Of a DNA stretch of 64,000 nucleotides, positions 36,905-46,222 are shown piece after piece. The stretch spans positions 3,541,137-3,605,136 of the forward strand of contig NZ_JABEKU010000001.1 of assembly GCF_013283665.1 (NCBI RefSeq), written 5' to 3'. The notes beneath the pieces were generated by a model. The model was not told the DNA's origin, made no database searches, and worked only from the letters and a program-made list of their open reading frames with translations. Position 1 is the first letter of the stretch, and each line of letters opens with the position of its first letter. The translations under genes and the position numbers were made by a program. This stretch comes from Ensifer sesbaniae (GTDB lineage Bacteria > Pseudomonadota > Alphaproteobacteria > Rhizobiales > Rhizobiaceae).

Positions 36905-37741
36905 ATGACGGGGTATTTCATGCACAGGGCAAAGTGCGTAGCAGTGGGGCTTGCTGCCCTGATTTCGACTGCAATTTTTCCGGCGGTGGCATCTGCCGCC
37001 CAATGCGGCAATGACGGAAGCGGCTTTGCTGCCTGGGTGCAGAACTTCAAGCAGGAAGCCTCCGGCAACGGGATCAGCCCTGCGGTCCTCGATCGCGCCC
37101 TCTCGAGCGTCTCCTACAACAAGGCCACGATCCGCGCCGACCGTGGCCAGAAGAGCTTCAAGCTGTCACTTGACCAATTCATGCAGAAGCGCGGTGGCCA
37201 GGCGATCATTTCCCGCGGCAAGAAGATGAAACAGCAGAACGCCGCGCTGTTCACCAGCATCGAGCAGCGTTTCGGCGTCCCGGCCGGCCCGCTGATCGCC
37301 ATCTGGGGCATGGAGACCGGCTTCGGTGGCTTCATGGGCAAGGAGCATACGCTTTCGGCCGTGTCGACGCTTGCCTATGACTGCCGCCGCTCGGACTACT
37401 TCACCGATCAGCTCTATGCGGCGCTGCGGCTCGTGCAGCGCGGCGACCTGAGCCCGGATGCGCGCGGTGCTGCCCACGGCGAGATCGGCCAGACCCAGTT
37501 CCTGCCGGCCAACGTCTTGAAGTATGGCGTCGATGGCGATGGCAATGGCCACATCGACATGGTGCGCTCCAAGGCCGACGCGCTGGCTTCGACCGCCAAC
37601 TTCCTGCGCGGCCACGGCTGGCAGCCGGGTGCAGGCTATCAGCCCGGCCAGGCGAACTTCGGTGCGATCCAAGGCTGGAACGCGGCAAGCGTCTACCAGC
37701 AGGCAATCGCCATCATCGGCGCGGAGATCGACGGCCTCTGA
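36905..37741 (+). CDS. MltB-type lytic murein transglycosylase
   Basis: 278 residues. The N-terminal signal peptide is from about residues 6-30 (VGLAALISTAIFPAVASA, cleaved before AQCG), so the protein is periplasmic. The catalytic Glu lies in IAIWGMETGFGGFMG; HGEIGQTQFLPANVLKYGVDGDG and SKADALASTANFLRGHGW are standard SLT_2/MltB segments. It cleaves glycan strands of peptidoglycan with 1,6-anhydro ends. ATG 36905 is kept; ATG 36920 would trim five residues. No C-terminal peptidoglycan-binding domain is present, which makes it shorter than many relatives. Confidence 0.9.
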   Translation: MTGYFMHRAKCVAVGLAALISTAIFPAVASAAQCGNDGSGFAAWVQNFKQEASGNGISPAVLDRALSSVSYNKATIRADRGQKSFKLSLDQFMQKRGGQAIISRGKKMKQQNAALFTSIEQRFGVPAGPLIAIWGMETGFGGFMGKEHTLSAVSTLAYDCRRSDYFTDQLYAALRLVQRGDLSPDARGAAHGEIGQTQFLPANVLKYGVDGDGNGHIDMVRSKADALASTANFLRGHGWQPGAGYQPGQANFGAIQGWNAASVYQQAIAIIGAEIDGL

Positions 37742-37776
37742 TCTTTGGGATGTCCGACCTTTTCTGAGATAGTCTC

Positions 37777-37804
37777 AAGCCCGGTTCGATGGACCGGGCT
37801 TTTT
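37777..37804 (+). terminator. Rho-independent terminator of the transglycosylase gene
   Basis: AAGCCCGGT (37777-37785) pairs with ACCGGGCTT (37793-37801), continuing into TTTT. It lies between convergent genes, 36 bp after the transglycosylase stop. Confidence 0.85.
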
Positions 37805-37809
37805 GCTGG

Positions 37810-38463
37810 CTACATGCCCGGGCGGGAGAAGTCGCCGGTCGCCGGGTCCATCACCCAGAGCTCGCCGGTCGAGATGTCGAACCAGGCGCCATGCAGGTGA
37901 AGCTTGCCCTTGGCCTCGAGGATCTGAACGCAGGGGAAAGTGCGCAGGTTGGCAAGCGAGTTGCGGATCGAGACCCGCTCGAGCGCACGCTGGCGCTCCG
38001 CCTGGGTCATGATGTCGTTGCTCTGGATCTGCTCGGCTGCCGGCTTCAGGAGGTGCATCCAGCGACCGATGAAATCACCGGGCGACAAGGGCTCGGCATC
38101 CGGATCGAGGGCCGCCTTGATGCCGCCGCAGCGGCCATGCCCCATCACGACGATATCGCTGACGCGCAGCGACTGCACAGCGAACTCCAGGGCGGCCGAC
38201 GTCGAGTGATAGTGACCGTCGGGCTCATAGGGCGGCATGAGATTGGCGACGTTGCGCACGACGAAGAGTTCACCCGGGCCGCTGTCGAAGATCGTTTCCG
38301 GCGCCGCACGCGAATCGCAACAGGCAACGACCATCGTCTTCGGCTTCTGGCCGGTTTCCGCGAGCACCTTGTAGCGTTTCTGCTGCTCGTTGAAGCGGCC
38401 ATTCATGAAGTTGCGGTAGCCGTTCAGAAGGTGATCCGGAAAACGCTGCTGCTGCTTGTCCAT
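37810..38463 (-). CDS. Beta-class carbonic anhydrase
   Basis: 217 residues. Zinc ligands appear in VVACCDSRAAPE (Cys48, with the Asp50-Arg52 dyad) and GHGRCGGIKAAL (His and Cys); the VVRNVANLMPPY segment follows the first. It interconverts CO2 and bicarbonate in the cytoplasm, supplying carboxylases. ATG 38463 has GGAG 6 nt upstream; an extension to 38538 has no ribosome site. It is followed in the same direction by nothing before the convergent terminator; pdxY lies upstream, 129 bp away. Confidence 0.93.
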   Translation of the reverse strand: MDKQQQRFPDHLLNGYRNFMNGRFNEQQKRYKVLAETGQKPKTMVVACCDSRAAPETIFDSGPGELFVVRNVANLMPPYEPDGHYHSTSAALEFAVQSLRVSDIVVMGHGRCGGIKAALDPDAEPLSPGDFIGRWMHLLKPAAEQIQSNDIMTQAERQRALERVSIRNSLANLRTFPCVQILEAKGKLHLHGAWFDISTGELWVMDPATGDFSRPGM

Positions 38464-38592
38464 CGGTTTCTCCGCTGCTGCTTCGAGCCAGACGCGGGCC
38501 TTCGCCCGCATCACGCTCCAAGTCATGAAAATCATCATGATCTAAAGTTCAATCCACGATGTCTTCCAGGCATCGTCGATGAACAGCTTCTT

Positions 38593-39474
38593 CTATTTTC
38601 GCCGTATCTGATTCGGATGTACCAGCCGGCGCATCTGCACCATCGCCATCGGCGTCGAAAGGCTCGAGGCGTCCTGCTCGATCGTCAGTTCATCGGCACC
38701 GCGCTTGACGCTGCGCGCGATGATCTCGAACACGCTCGCAGTCGCCATCTGCAGTGCGCGCTCTTCTGAAAGTCCTTCGAGAAGTCGCGCCAGGAACACG
38801 GCAGTCAGCAAGTCGCCTGTGCCATTCGGCGGGTTCTCGACGAGCCGATGCTCGGCAAGCAGCGCATGATTGCCCGAAAGGAACAGGTTGCCCGTACCGC
38901 CGCTCATCATCGGCACTGCCGAGGTCACCAGCACGCGGGCCGGGCCGAGGCCGAGAGCGGCATCGAGGATCGCCGTATTCGTTTCCAGCGTGGCGCCGGA
39001 GAGCCAGGCAAGCTCGAAGCGGTTCGGTGTCGCCAGATTGGCAAGCGGCAGCAGCCGGTCGCGAATGGCCGTCGCGGTCGCCTCCGGAACATAGAGCCCG
39101 CCGGCATCGCCGATGACGGGATCGCAGGCATAGATGAGTTTGGGATTGCGCTCTCTGAGAGCTGCCACCAGTCGCGCGACACCCTCGGCCTGGCCGGCCG
39201 AGCCGAGATAGCCCGAAAGCACGGCGCGCACCTCGCCCACCCAGGGCGCGGCAATGAGATTGTCGATCACCGACTGGAAATCCGCATCCGCAATGGTGAC
39301 GCGCGTCGAGCGCCCGTGCCCGGGATGCCAGGGAAGAATGACCGTCGGCAGAGCCCAGACCGGATGCCCCAGCGTCTCCAGCGCGAAGACTGCGGCCCGG
39401 TTGCCGACCTTGCCACGTACGACATGGCTCGAGATGACGATGACGGCGCCGGGCAGGGAGGGCATTTCGGGCAT
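38593..39474 (-). CDS. pdxY: Pyridoxal kinase
   Basis: 293 residues, ribokinase fold. Seen are ISSHVVRGKVGNRAAVFALE at the N-terminus, YACDPVIGDAGGLYV in the centre, TPNRFELAWLSG, and the anion-hole/catalytic NPPNGTGDLLTAVFLARLLEG, where the catalytic Asp is in GTGD. It phosphorylates pyridoxal to PLP in the salvage pathway. Start ATG 39474 is preferred, with AGGA upstream; a TTG at 39486 is the longer alternative. It stands alone, same direction as the carbonic anhydrase gene. Confidence 0.92.
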   Translation of the reverse strand: MPEMPSLPGAVIVISSHVVRGKVGNRAAVFALETLGHPVWALPTVILPWHPGHGRSTRVTIADADFQSVIDNLIAAPWVGEVRAVLSGYLGSAGQAEGVARLVAALRERNPKLIYACDPVIGDAGGLYVPEATATAIRDRLLPLANLATPNRFELAWLSGATLETNTAILDAALGLGPARVLVTSAVPMMSGGTGNLFLSGNHALLAEHRLVENPPNGTGDLLTAVFLARLLEGLSEERALQMATASVFEIIARSVKRGADELTIEQDASSLSTPMAMVQMRRLVHPNQIRRK

Positions 39475-39641
39475 CGACGAGTCCAATCCTTCAGTCTAGA
39501 ACTCTGATCACCCGACTGTCACCGCCCTGTCAACAGCCGATGGCAAATAGGTCCCGCAGAAGCCGCTGGCGTTTTCGTGCTTTTTCATCGATTTTCGAGC
39601 AATTTTCGCGAAATTGCCTTCGATTTAAATGGATTTAAGCT

Positions 39642-39657
39642 GTTTTCACGTGAAATT
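39642..39657. promoter_or_regulatory. Weak parS-like palindrome (12/16)
   Basis: GTTTTCACGTGAAATT contains the inner palindrome TTTCACGTGAAA and matches the ParB consensus at 12 of 16 positions. It is in the pdxY-gdh divergent promoter region, so it may instead be an ordinary regulator site for the gdh gene. Confidence 0.25.
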
Positions 39658-39758
39658 CTCCGATTTTGGGCTCGATTTTGCCGAAATCGGCGTAAAAAGC
39701 GGTCGCCATTAGCCATGGTTCTGATAGGGTTTGGCCTATCATGAGTGGGAGAGACTTC

Positions 39759-42700
39759 ATGGGCGTGAAATACAATCCGAAGCGGGACAGACACATCGAC
39801 GCAGCAAAGGCGGCCGCCATCAAACTGGGCGTCGACGGGCTGGCGCCGGAAATCCTCTTCGGTGGGGCCAGCAACGACGACCTCGATCTCTATTCGGCGG
39901 ACATGCTGGCGCTGACTGCAGCCCATGCGCACCGTGAGCTCGCCCGCTGGGATGGCGGCAAGCCACAGGTTTCGGTGGAGAGCGTCGCCGGCGTCGCACC
40001 TGGCGGCACCGAGGTTTCGATCATCGCGATCACCGAACGCAACATGCCGTTCCTCTATGATTCGATCATGGGGGAGATCACCAGCACCCACCGCGACATT
40101 CACCTCGCGATCCATCCCATCCTGGTTCAGGAACCGGGCAAGCCGGCGAAGCTCTTCGATCCGGACGAGGCAAGCGATCCGGCACACCGCGTCAGCCACA
40201 TCCAGATCCATCTGACCAAGCTGGCACCCGTCGAGGCCGAACACCTCAGCAACCGCATTCGCGACGTGCTGGAGCAGGTGCATCAGACCGTGCACGACTG
40301 GCCGGCGATGACGGCGCTGCTCGACCAGGCCATGCAGGAACTCGAGGCCTACAACGCGTCGCGCAAGAAGAGCGACCGTGACGAGGCGCTCGCCTTCCTT
40401 CGCTGGCTGCGCGACAACAACTTCACCTTCCTCGGCATGCGCGAGTACACCTATTCGGGCAAGGGCGAGAAGGCAGCCGTCGAACGCGGCAAGGGCAGGG
40501 GCCTCGGCATTCTTTCCAACCCGGACGTACGCGTCCTGCGCCAGGGCAAGGACGCGGTGCTGACCACGCCGGAAATCCTCGCCTTCCTTGATGGCCCGGA
40601 TTTCCTGATTGTCACCAAGGCCAACGTCAAGTCGGTCGTGCATCGCCGCGCCTATATGGACTATGTCGGCGTCAAGCGTTTCGATGCCGACGGCAATGTC
40701 ACCGGGGAATTGCGCATCGTCGGCCTGTTCACCTCCACGGCCTACACCCGCCAGGCATCCGAGATCCCGCTGCTGCGCCACAAGATCGAGAAGATCGTCG
40801 ATCACTTCGGCTACGACCCGCAGAGCCATTCCGGCAAGATGCTGGCAAACACGCTGGAGTCCTATCCGCGTGACGACCTGTTCCAGATCGATGTCGGCCT
40901 GCTTGCCGCCTTCTGCGAGCAGATCAACGAGCTCGGCGACCGGCCGCGCATCCGCGTGCTGCCGCGCATCGACCATTTCGACCGTTTCGTCTCGGTCATC
41001 GTCTTCGTGCCGCGCGAACAGTATGATTCGGACGTTCGCGAGAAGATCGGCGACTACCTGAAGACGGTCTATGACGGCCGCGTCTCGGCTTACTACCCGG
41101 CCTTCCCGGAAGGCGGCCTGGCCCGCGTCCACTTCATCATCGGCCGTTCCGCCGGCAAGACCCCACGCATTCCGCAGGCCAAGCTCGAGGAAGCTGTCCG
41201 CGAAATCGTGACGCGCTGGATCGACCGGTTCGATCTGCTCGCCCGCAAGGACGGCATCGAACTCAATGTCGACGAAGCCTATCAGTCATTCTTCACCCCG
41301 GCGGAAGCCTATGCCGACCTCGCGGATATCGCCGCCTGCAAGATGGAAGACCCGATCCGGATCTCCTTCTATCACTACCCGCGCGCCGTCACGCGCGCCG
41401 ATACGGCAGAGCTGAAGATCTTCCATGCCGGCGAGCCCGTATCGTTGTCGCGCCGCGTGCCGCTGCTCGAAAACCTCGGCTTCCGGGTGATCAGCGAGCA
41501 GACCTACGATATCGGCGTCAAGGTCCATGGCGAAGACGAGCGCAAGGTCGTGCTGCACGACATGGAGCTGATCCACCGCGACGGGCACACGCTGAACCTC
41601 GACAAGACGGGCCCGGCTCTGGAGGAGGCGTTCCTCGCCGCCTGGAACGGCACGATCGAGGACGACAACTTCAACCGGCTGATCCTGCTTGCGGGCCTCA
41701 ATGCCCGCGAAGTCACGGTGCTGCGCGCCTATGCCCGCTATCTGCGCCAGGCCGGCATCACCTATTCGCAGGGCTATATCGCCGACACGCTGAACAAGTA
41801 TCCGGCGATCGCCGCCGAGATCTTCAAGCTGTTCGTGACCCGCATGGATCCGAAGCTCGAGGAAAAGCCGCGTGCCAAGAAGTGCAGCGCCCTGGTTTCC
41901 GCGATCGAAGACGCGCTGTCAGCCGTTCCGAGCCTCGACGAAGACCGCATCCTGCGCCGCTACGTCAACGCGATCGAAGCGACGCTCAGGACCAACTACT
42001 TCCAGCATGACGCAGAGGGCAAGCCGCGCGCGGTTCTCGCCTTCAAGCTCGATCCGAAGCAGCTCGACGGCCTGCCGGAACCGCGTCCGTTCCGCGAAAT
42101 CTTCGTCTACGGCACCGAGGTCGAGGGCGTGCACTTACGCTTCGGCAAGGTCGCTCGTGGCGGCCTGCGCTGGTCGGACCGCGCTCAGGACTACCGCACG
42201 GAAGTGCTTGGCCTCGTCAAGGCGCAGCAGGTCAAGAACGCCGTCATCGTGCCGGTTGGCGCCAAGGGCGGCTTCTACCCGAAGCAGCTCCCGGTCGGCG
42301 GCACCCGTGACGAGGTCTTCAAGGCCGGTACCGAGGCCTACAAGACCTATATCCGCACTCTGCTCTCGGTGACCGACAACATCGTCGGCCAGGATATCGT
42401 GCCGCCGGCCGATACGCTGCGCCGCGACGGCGACGACCCGTATTTCGTCGTTGCCGCCGACAAGGGCACGGCAACCTTCTCCGACACCGCCAACGGCCTT
42501 GCGCAGGAAGCGGGCTTCTGGCTCGACGACGCCTTCGCCTCCGGCGGTTCCGCCGGCTACGACCACAAGAAGATGGGCATCACCGCCCGCGGCGCCTGGG
42601 AGACCGTCAAGCGGCACTTCCGCGAGATGGACATCGACATCCAGACGACGCCCTTCACCGTCGCCGGTGTCGGCGACATGTCGGGCGACGTCTTCGGCAA

Positions 42701-44552
42701 CGGCATGCTGCTCTCGGAGAAGATCCGCCTGATCGCGGCCTTCGACCACCGCGACATCTTCATCGATCCGTCGCCGGATATCGAAGCCTCCTTTGCCGAG
42801 CGCAAACGCATGTTCGCCCTGCCGCGTTCGAGCTGGCAGGACTATGACCGCAAGACCCTTTCCGAGGGCGCGATGATCATCTCGCGTGCCGAGAAATCGG
42901 TGACGCTGACGCCGCAGGCGATGGCGGCCATCGGCCTCGACAAGCAGAAGGCGACCCCCTTCGAGATCATGAACGCGATCCTGAAGAGCCAGGTCGACCT
43001 GCTCTGGTTCGGCGGCATCGGCACCTATGTGCGCGGCAGCAACGAAACGGATGCGGAAGTCGGCGACCGTGCCAACGATGCCATCCGCGTGACGGCCGAA
43101 GAGGTCCGCGCCCGCGTCATCGGCGAGGGTGCCAACCTCGGCGTTACCCAGAAGGGCCGCATCGGCTTCGGCCTCAATGGCGGCCGCTGCAATTCGGATG
43201 CCATCGACAACTCGGCGGGCGTCAACTCCTCGGACGTCGAGGTCAACATCAAGATCGCGCTTGCTTCCGCCATGCGCGACGGTCGCCTGACCCGTGCGAA
43301 GCGCAACACGCTGCTTGCCTCGATGACCGAGGAAGTGGGCCATCTGGTGCTGCGCAACAACTACGAGCAATCGCTGGCGATCTCGCTGACCGCGATGCAG
43401 GGCCTCGGCAACCGCACGGCGCTTGGCCGGCTCATGACGCGCCTCGAGGCCGACGGCCATCTCAACCGCAAGGTCGAGACGCTGCCGACCGACCAGGCGA
43501 TGACCGAGCGCTACCAGGCGGGCAAGCCGCTGACCCGCGCGGAAATCGGCGTGCTGCTGTCCTACTCCAAGCTCGTTCTCTTCGATGAGCTGATTGCGAG
43601 CGAACTGCCTGACGATCCGTACTTCACGGCGACGCTGGAGCGCTACTTCCCGGCGAAGATGCGCAAGGCCTATGCGGGCGACATCCGCGGGCATCGCCTG
43701 CGCCGCGAAATCATCGCGACGATCCTCGCCAATGAGGTGATCAACCGTGGCGGTCCCGCCTTCGTCTCGACCCTGACGGACGCCACCGGCTTCCTCTCGG
43801 CCGATGTCGTCAAGGCCGCAGTGCTGGCACTCGACGGCTTCGACCTGCCGCGCATCTATGACGAGATCGACGCGCTCGACAACAAGATCGGCGGCGGCCT
43901 GCAGAACATCCTCTACCAGGAAGTCGGCCGCATCTTCACGCTCGTCACCGAGCGGGCGTTGCGTACCCATGCGGCGACCGGCTCCGTCTCCGAGGCCGTA
44001 TCGCGCCTGCGTGACGGCCTGCAGAAGCTGCGCGCCACGATGCGCACCGCGGTTTCCGGCGAGAGTGCCGAAGAAGCACGGCTGAAGACGGCGGCCTTCG
44101 TCGAGGGCGGCGTACCGGCCAAGCTCGCCGAGGAAATCTCGGAACTGACGCTGATGACGCTCGTGCCGGAGATCATGCAGATTGCCGCTGAAACCGGCGA
44201 GACGCTGAGCCGCACGGCGCAGAGCTACTTCGCCGTCACCGATACGCTTCGGATCAACCGGCTGCTGGCGGCCTCCGATCGCGTTCCGGCAACGGAGCAG
44301 TTCGAGGCCATGGCTCTGTCGCGGGCCGTCTCCGATATCGCCGCGGCACGGCGGGAGATCACAGCAGCAGCGCTGCGCGAGCAGAAGAAGGAACGCAATC
44401 CGGTTGCCGCCTGGGAGGAGAGCGCGCGTGTCCGTGTCGCCCAGGCGACCGGCCAGCTGCAGCTCCTGACCGAGAAGGGCGAAACGACGCTCGCCAAGAT
44501 CACGGTTGCTGCAGGCCTCCTCAACGACCTGGCGCGCGGAAGGGCGCAGTGA
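39759..44552 (+). CDS. gdhB: NAD-specific glutamate dehydrogenase, large (~180 kDa) type
   Basis: 1597 residues, the size of the L_180 GDH class known from Pseudomonas, Streptomyces and Caulobacter. N-terminal ~700 residues carry ACT-like regulatory domains (SIIAITERNMPFLYDSIMGE). The catalytic part has LRWSDRAQDYRTEVLGLVKA, VIVPVGAKGGFYPKQLP with the conserved lysine, ATFSDTANGLAQE, the FTVAGVGDMSGDVFGNGMLL Rossmann segment and IGEGANLGVTQKGRI. It deaminates glutamate to 2-oxoglutarate in catabolism. ATG 39759 has GGGAGA upstream; ATG 39741 has none. It stands alone. Confidence 0.95.
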   Translation: MGVKYNPKRDRHIDAAKAAAIKLGVDGLAPEILFGGASNDDLDLYSADMLALTAAHAHRELARWDGGKPQVSVESVAGVAPGGTEVSIIAITERNMPFLYDSIMGEITSTHRDIHLAIHPILVQEPGKPAKLFDPDEASDPAHRVSHIQIHLTKLAPVEAEHLSNRIRDVLEQVHQTVHDWPAMTALLDQAMQELEAYNASRKKSDRDEALAFLRWLRDNNFTFLGMREYTYSGKGEKAAVERGKGRGLGILSNPDVRVLRQGKDAVLTTPEILAFLDGPDFLIVTKANVKSVVHRRAYMDYVGVKRFDADGNVTGELRIVGLFTSTAYTRQASEIPLLRHKIEKIVDHFGYDPQSHSGKMLANTLESYPRDDLFQIDVGLLAAFCEQINELGDRPRIRVLPRIDHFDRFVSVIVFVPREQYDSDVREKIGDYLKTVYDGRVSAYYPAFPEGGLARVHFIIGRSAGKTPRIPQAKLEEAVREIVTRWIDRFDLLARKDGIELNVDEAYQSFFTPAEAYADLADIAACKMEDPIRISFYHYPRAVTRADTAELKIFHAGEPVSLSRRVPLLENLGFRVISEQTYDIGVKVHGEDERKVVLHDMELIHRDGHTLNLDKTGPALEEAFLAAWNGTIEDDNFNRLILLAGLNAREVTVLRAYARYLRQAGITYSQGYIADTLNKYPAIAAEIFKLFVTRMDPKLEEKPRAKKCSALVSAIEDALSAVPSLDEDRILRRYVNAIEATLRTNYFQHDAEGKPRAVLAFKLDPKQLDGLPEPRPFREIFVYGTEVEGVHLRFGKVARGGLRWSDRAQDYRTEVLGLVKAQQVKNAVIVPVGAKGGFYPKQLPVGGTRDEVFKAGTEAYKTYIRTLLSVTDNIVGQDIVPPADTLRRDGDDPYFVVAADKGTATFSDTANGLAQEAGFWLDDAFASGGSAGYDHKKMGITARGAWETVKRHFREMDIDIQTTPFTVAGVGDMSGDVFGNGMLLSEKIRLIAAFDHRDIFIDPSPDIEASFAERKRMFALPRSSWQDYDRKTLSEGAMIISRAEKSVTLTPQAMAAIGLDKQKATPFEIMNAILKSQVDLLWFGGIGTYVRGSNETDAEVGDRANDAIRVTAEEVRARVIGEGANLGVTQKGRIGFGLNGGRCNSDAIDNSAGVNSSDVEVNIKIALASAMRDGRLTRAKRNTLLASMTEEVGHLVLRNNYEQSLAISLTAMQGLGNRTALGRLMTRLEADGHLNRKVETLPTDQAMTERYQAGKPLTRAEIGVLLSYSKLVLFDELIASELPDDPYFTATLERYFPAKMRKAYAGDIRGHRLRREIIATILANEVINRGGPAFVSTLTDATGFLSADVVKAAVLALDGFDLPRIYDEIDALDNKIGGGLQNILYQEVGRIFTLVTERALRTHAATGSVSEAVSRLRDGLQKLRATMRTAVSGESAEEARLKTAAFVEGGVPAKLAEEISELTLMTLVPEIMQIAAETGETLSRTAQSYFAVTDTLRINRLLAASDRVPATEQFEAMALSRAVSDIAAARREITAAALREQKKERNPVAAWEESARVRVAQATGQLQLLTEKGETTLAKITVAAGLLNDLARGRAQ

Positions 44553-44686
44553 GACGGTTCGTCCCGTCTTGATCGGCACGGATCGGATCGGACCGGTCCG
44601 CCTGAACAGGACGAATGGGGGCGTGGGCAGTTTTTTCGCCCGGATCCCGCTCTGGACCTTTTGGAATCGGTCCGATTGAAGATAGG

Positions 44687-44719
44687 CTGCGCCGCGCGTT
44701 CCAGGGACGCGCGGCGCAG
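44687..44719 (+). promoter_or_regulatory. Very stable hairpin just upstream of the UMF1-type gene
   Basis: CTGCGCCGCGCGT (44687-44699) pairs perfectly with ACGCGCGGCGCAG (44707-44719). It ends about 10 bp before the GGGAGGGGGA ribosome site of the TTG-started gene and 135 bp after the gdh stop. It could stop read-through from gdh or shape translation of the next gene. Without a T-run it is not a standard terminator. Confidence 0.5.
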
Positions 44720-44738
44720 TCGTTTCGGGAGGGGGACC

Positions 44739-46166
44739 TTGCAGATTTTGGCCGAGAGGACGGAAGAACAGCCGCGGACATCGCGCGCAGGCATCGCCGG
44801 CTGGATGCTGTTCGACTGGGCGGCGCAACCCTTCTTCACCGTCGTCACCACCTTCATCTTCGGCCCCTACTTCGTCTCCCGATTGACCGAGGATCACGCC
44901 GTCGGCCAGGCGATGTGGGGCTACACGCTGACCGTTTCCGGCATCATCATCGCGGTCCTTTCGCCAGTGCTGGGTGCCATCGCGGACGCGACCGGCCCGC
45001 GAAAGCCCTGGATCGCCTTCTTCGCCGTCATCAAGATGACATCGCTGGCTATGCTCTGGTTTGCGGCCCCGGGCTCTCCGATCCTCTACCCGGCGATCTT
45101 CATGGTGCTCGCGACCGTCGCGGCCGAATTCTCGATCGTCTTCAACGATTCGATGATGACCCGGCTGGTCGACGAGAAGGATGTCGGCCGCATCTCCAAC
45201 ATCGCCTGGGGTCTCGGCTATCTCGGCGGCATGATCGTGCTGATCGCCGTCGTCGCATTGCTTGCCGGCAACCCCGAAACCGGCAAGACGGCAGCCGGCA
45301 TCGATCCCTTGTTCGGGCTGGATCCGGCAACGGGGGAGGACGCGCGCATCACCGGACCGATTTCAGCACTTTGGTATTTCGTCTTCATCCTGCCGATGTT
45401 CCTGTTCACGCCTGATGCGACCAAGGCGACCATGTCGCTCGGCAAGGCGACCGTGACCGGCCTCAGAGAGCTCAAAGGCACGCTCGGCGAACTCAGGGAT
45501 AGAGCCGGCATTCTGCGCTTCCTGATCGCGCGCATGATCTTCCAGGACGGCGTCAACGGCCTTCTGGCACTCGGCGGCACCTTCGCCGCGGCCATGTTCG
45601 GCTGGCGGACGCTGGAACTCGGCATCTACGGCATCATTCTCAACGTCGTCGCCATCGGCGGCTGTCTCTATGCAAGCAGGCTCGATGCCCGGCTCGGTTC
45701 CAAGGCCATCGTCACCGCCAGCCTCATCTGCCTTATCGTTGCGACGATAGGCATCGTCTCGACCGGGCCCGGCTTCACCGCCTTTGGCTTGATACCGCTA
45801 TCGACAGACGACTCCGGTGCGCTCTTCGGCACCGCCGCCGAGAAAGCCTACATCCTCTACGGACTGCTGGTCGGCATCGCCTTCGGTCCGGTACAGGCCT
45901 CCTCACGCTCCTATCTCGCCCGCAGCGTCAGCCCGGACGAGGCAGGCCGCTACTTCGGCCTCTATGCGCTCTCCGGCCGCGCCACCTCATTCCTCGCCCC
46001 GGCGGCGGTTGCCACGATCACGCTTGCCACCGGCTCGGCCCGCACCGGCATGATGGCGCTCATCGTCTTCCTTGCGGTCGGTTTCCTGATCCTGCTGCGC
46101 ACGCCGTATCCGGCCGACACCAGACACAAGAAGGCCGCCGAGTCCTGGGGACGCGACGGCCTCTGA
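44739..46166 (+). CDS. MFS transporter, UMF1 (Atg22-like) family
   Basis: 475 residues with about 12 TM helices. The N-terminal GIAGWMLFDWAAQPFFTVVTTFIFGPYF is the UMF1/Atg22 hallmark, followed by ADATGPRKPWIAFFAVIK in the TM2-3 loop and GPVQASSRSYLARSVSPDEAG late in the protein. TTG 44739 is chosen as start because GGGAGGGGGA lies 2-3 nt upstream and no ATG fits as well. Bacterial members are unassigned; the yeast relative exports amino acids from the vacuole. Proximity to gdh makes an amino-acid role possible but unproven. Confidence 0.85.
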   Translation: MQILAERTEEQPRTSRAGIAGWMLFDWAAQPFFTVVTTFIFGPYFVSRLTEDHAVGQAMWGYTLTVSGIIIAVLSPVLGAIADATGPRKPWIAFFAVIKMTSLAMLWFAAPGSPILYPAIFMVLATVAAEFSIVFNDSMMTRLVDEKDVGRISNIAWGLGYLGGMIVLIAVVALLAGNPETGKTAAGIDPLFGLDPATGEDARITGPISALWYFVFILPMFLFTPDATKATMSLGKATVTGLRELKGTLGELRDRAGILRFLIARMIFQDGVNGLLALGGTFAAAMFGWRTLELGIYGIILNVVAIGGCLYASRLDARLGSKAIVTASLICLIVATIGIVSTGPGFTAFGLIPLSTDDSGALFGTAAEKAYILYGLLVGIAFGPVQASSRSYLARSVSPDEAGRYFGLYALSGRATSFLAPAAVATITLATGSARTGMMALIVFLAVGFLILLRTPYPADTRHKKAAESWGRDGL

Positions 46167-46222
46167 CTGTTGATCTACAGGCAAACTCCGGGACATGCGT
46201 CGAACGCTATCCCGGTGTCGTC

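Noticed and set aside
42135-44897. 920-codon open frame antisense to the NAD-glutamate dehydrogenase gene
   Set aside because: High-GC codon bias leaves long stop-free shadows on the opposite strand; it has Arg/Gly/His-rich, family-less sequence, while the sense frame is an intact enzyme.
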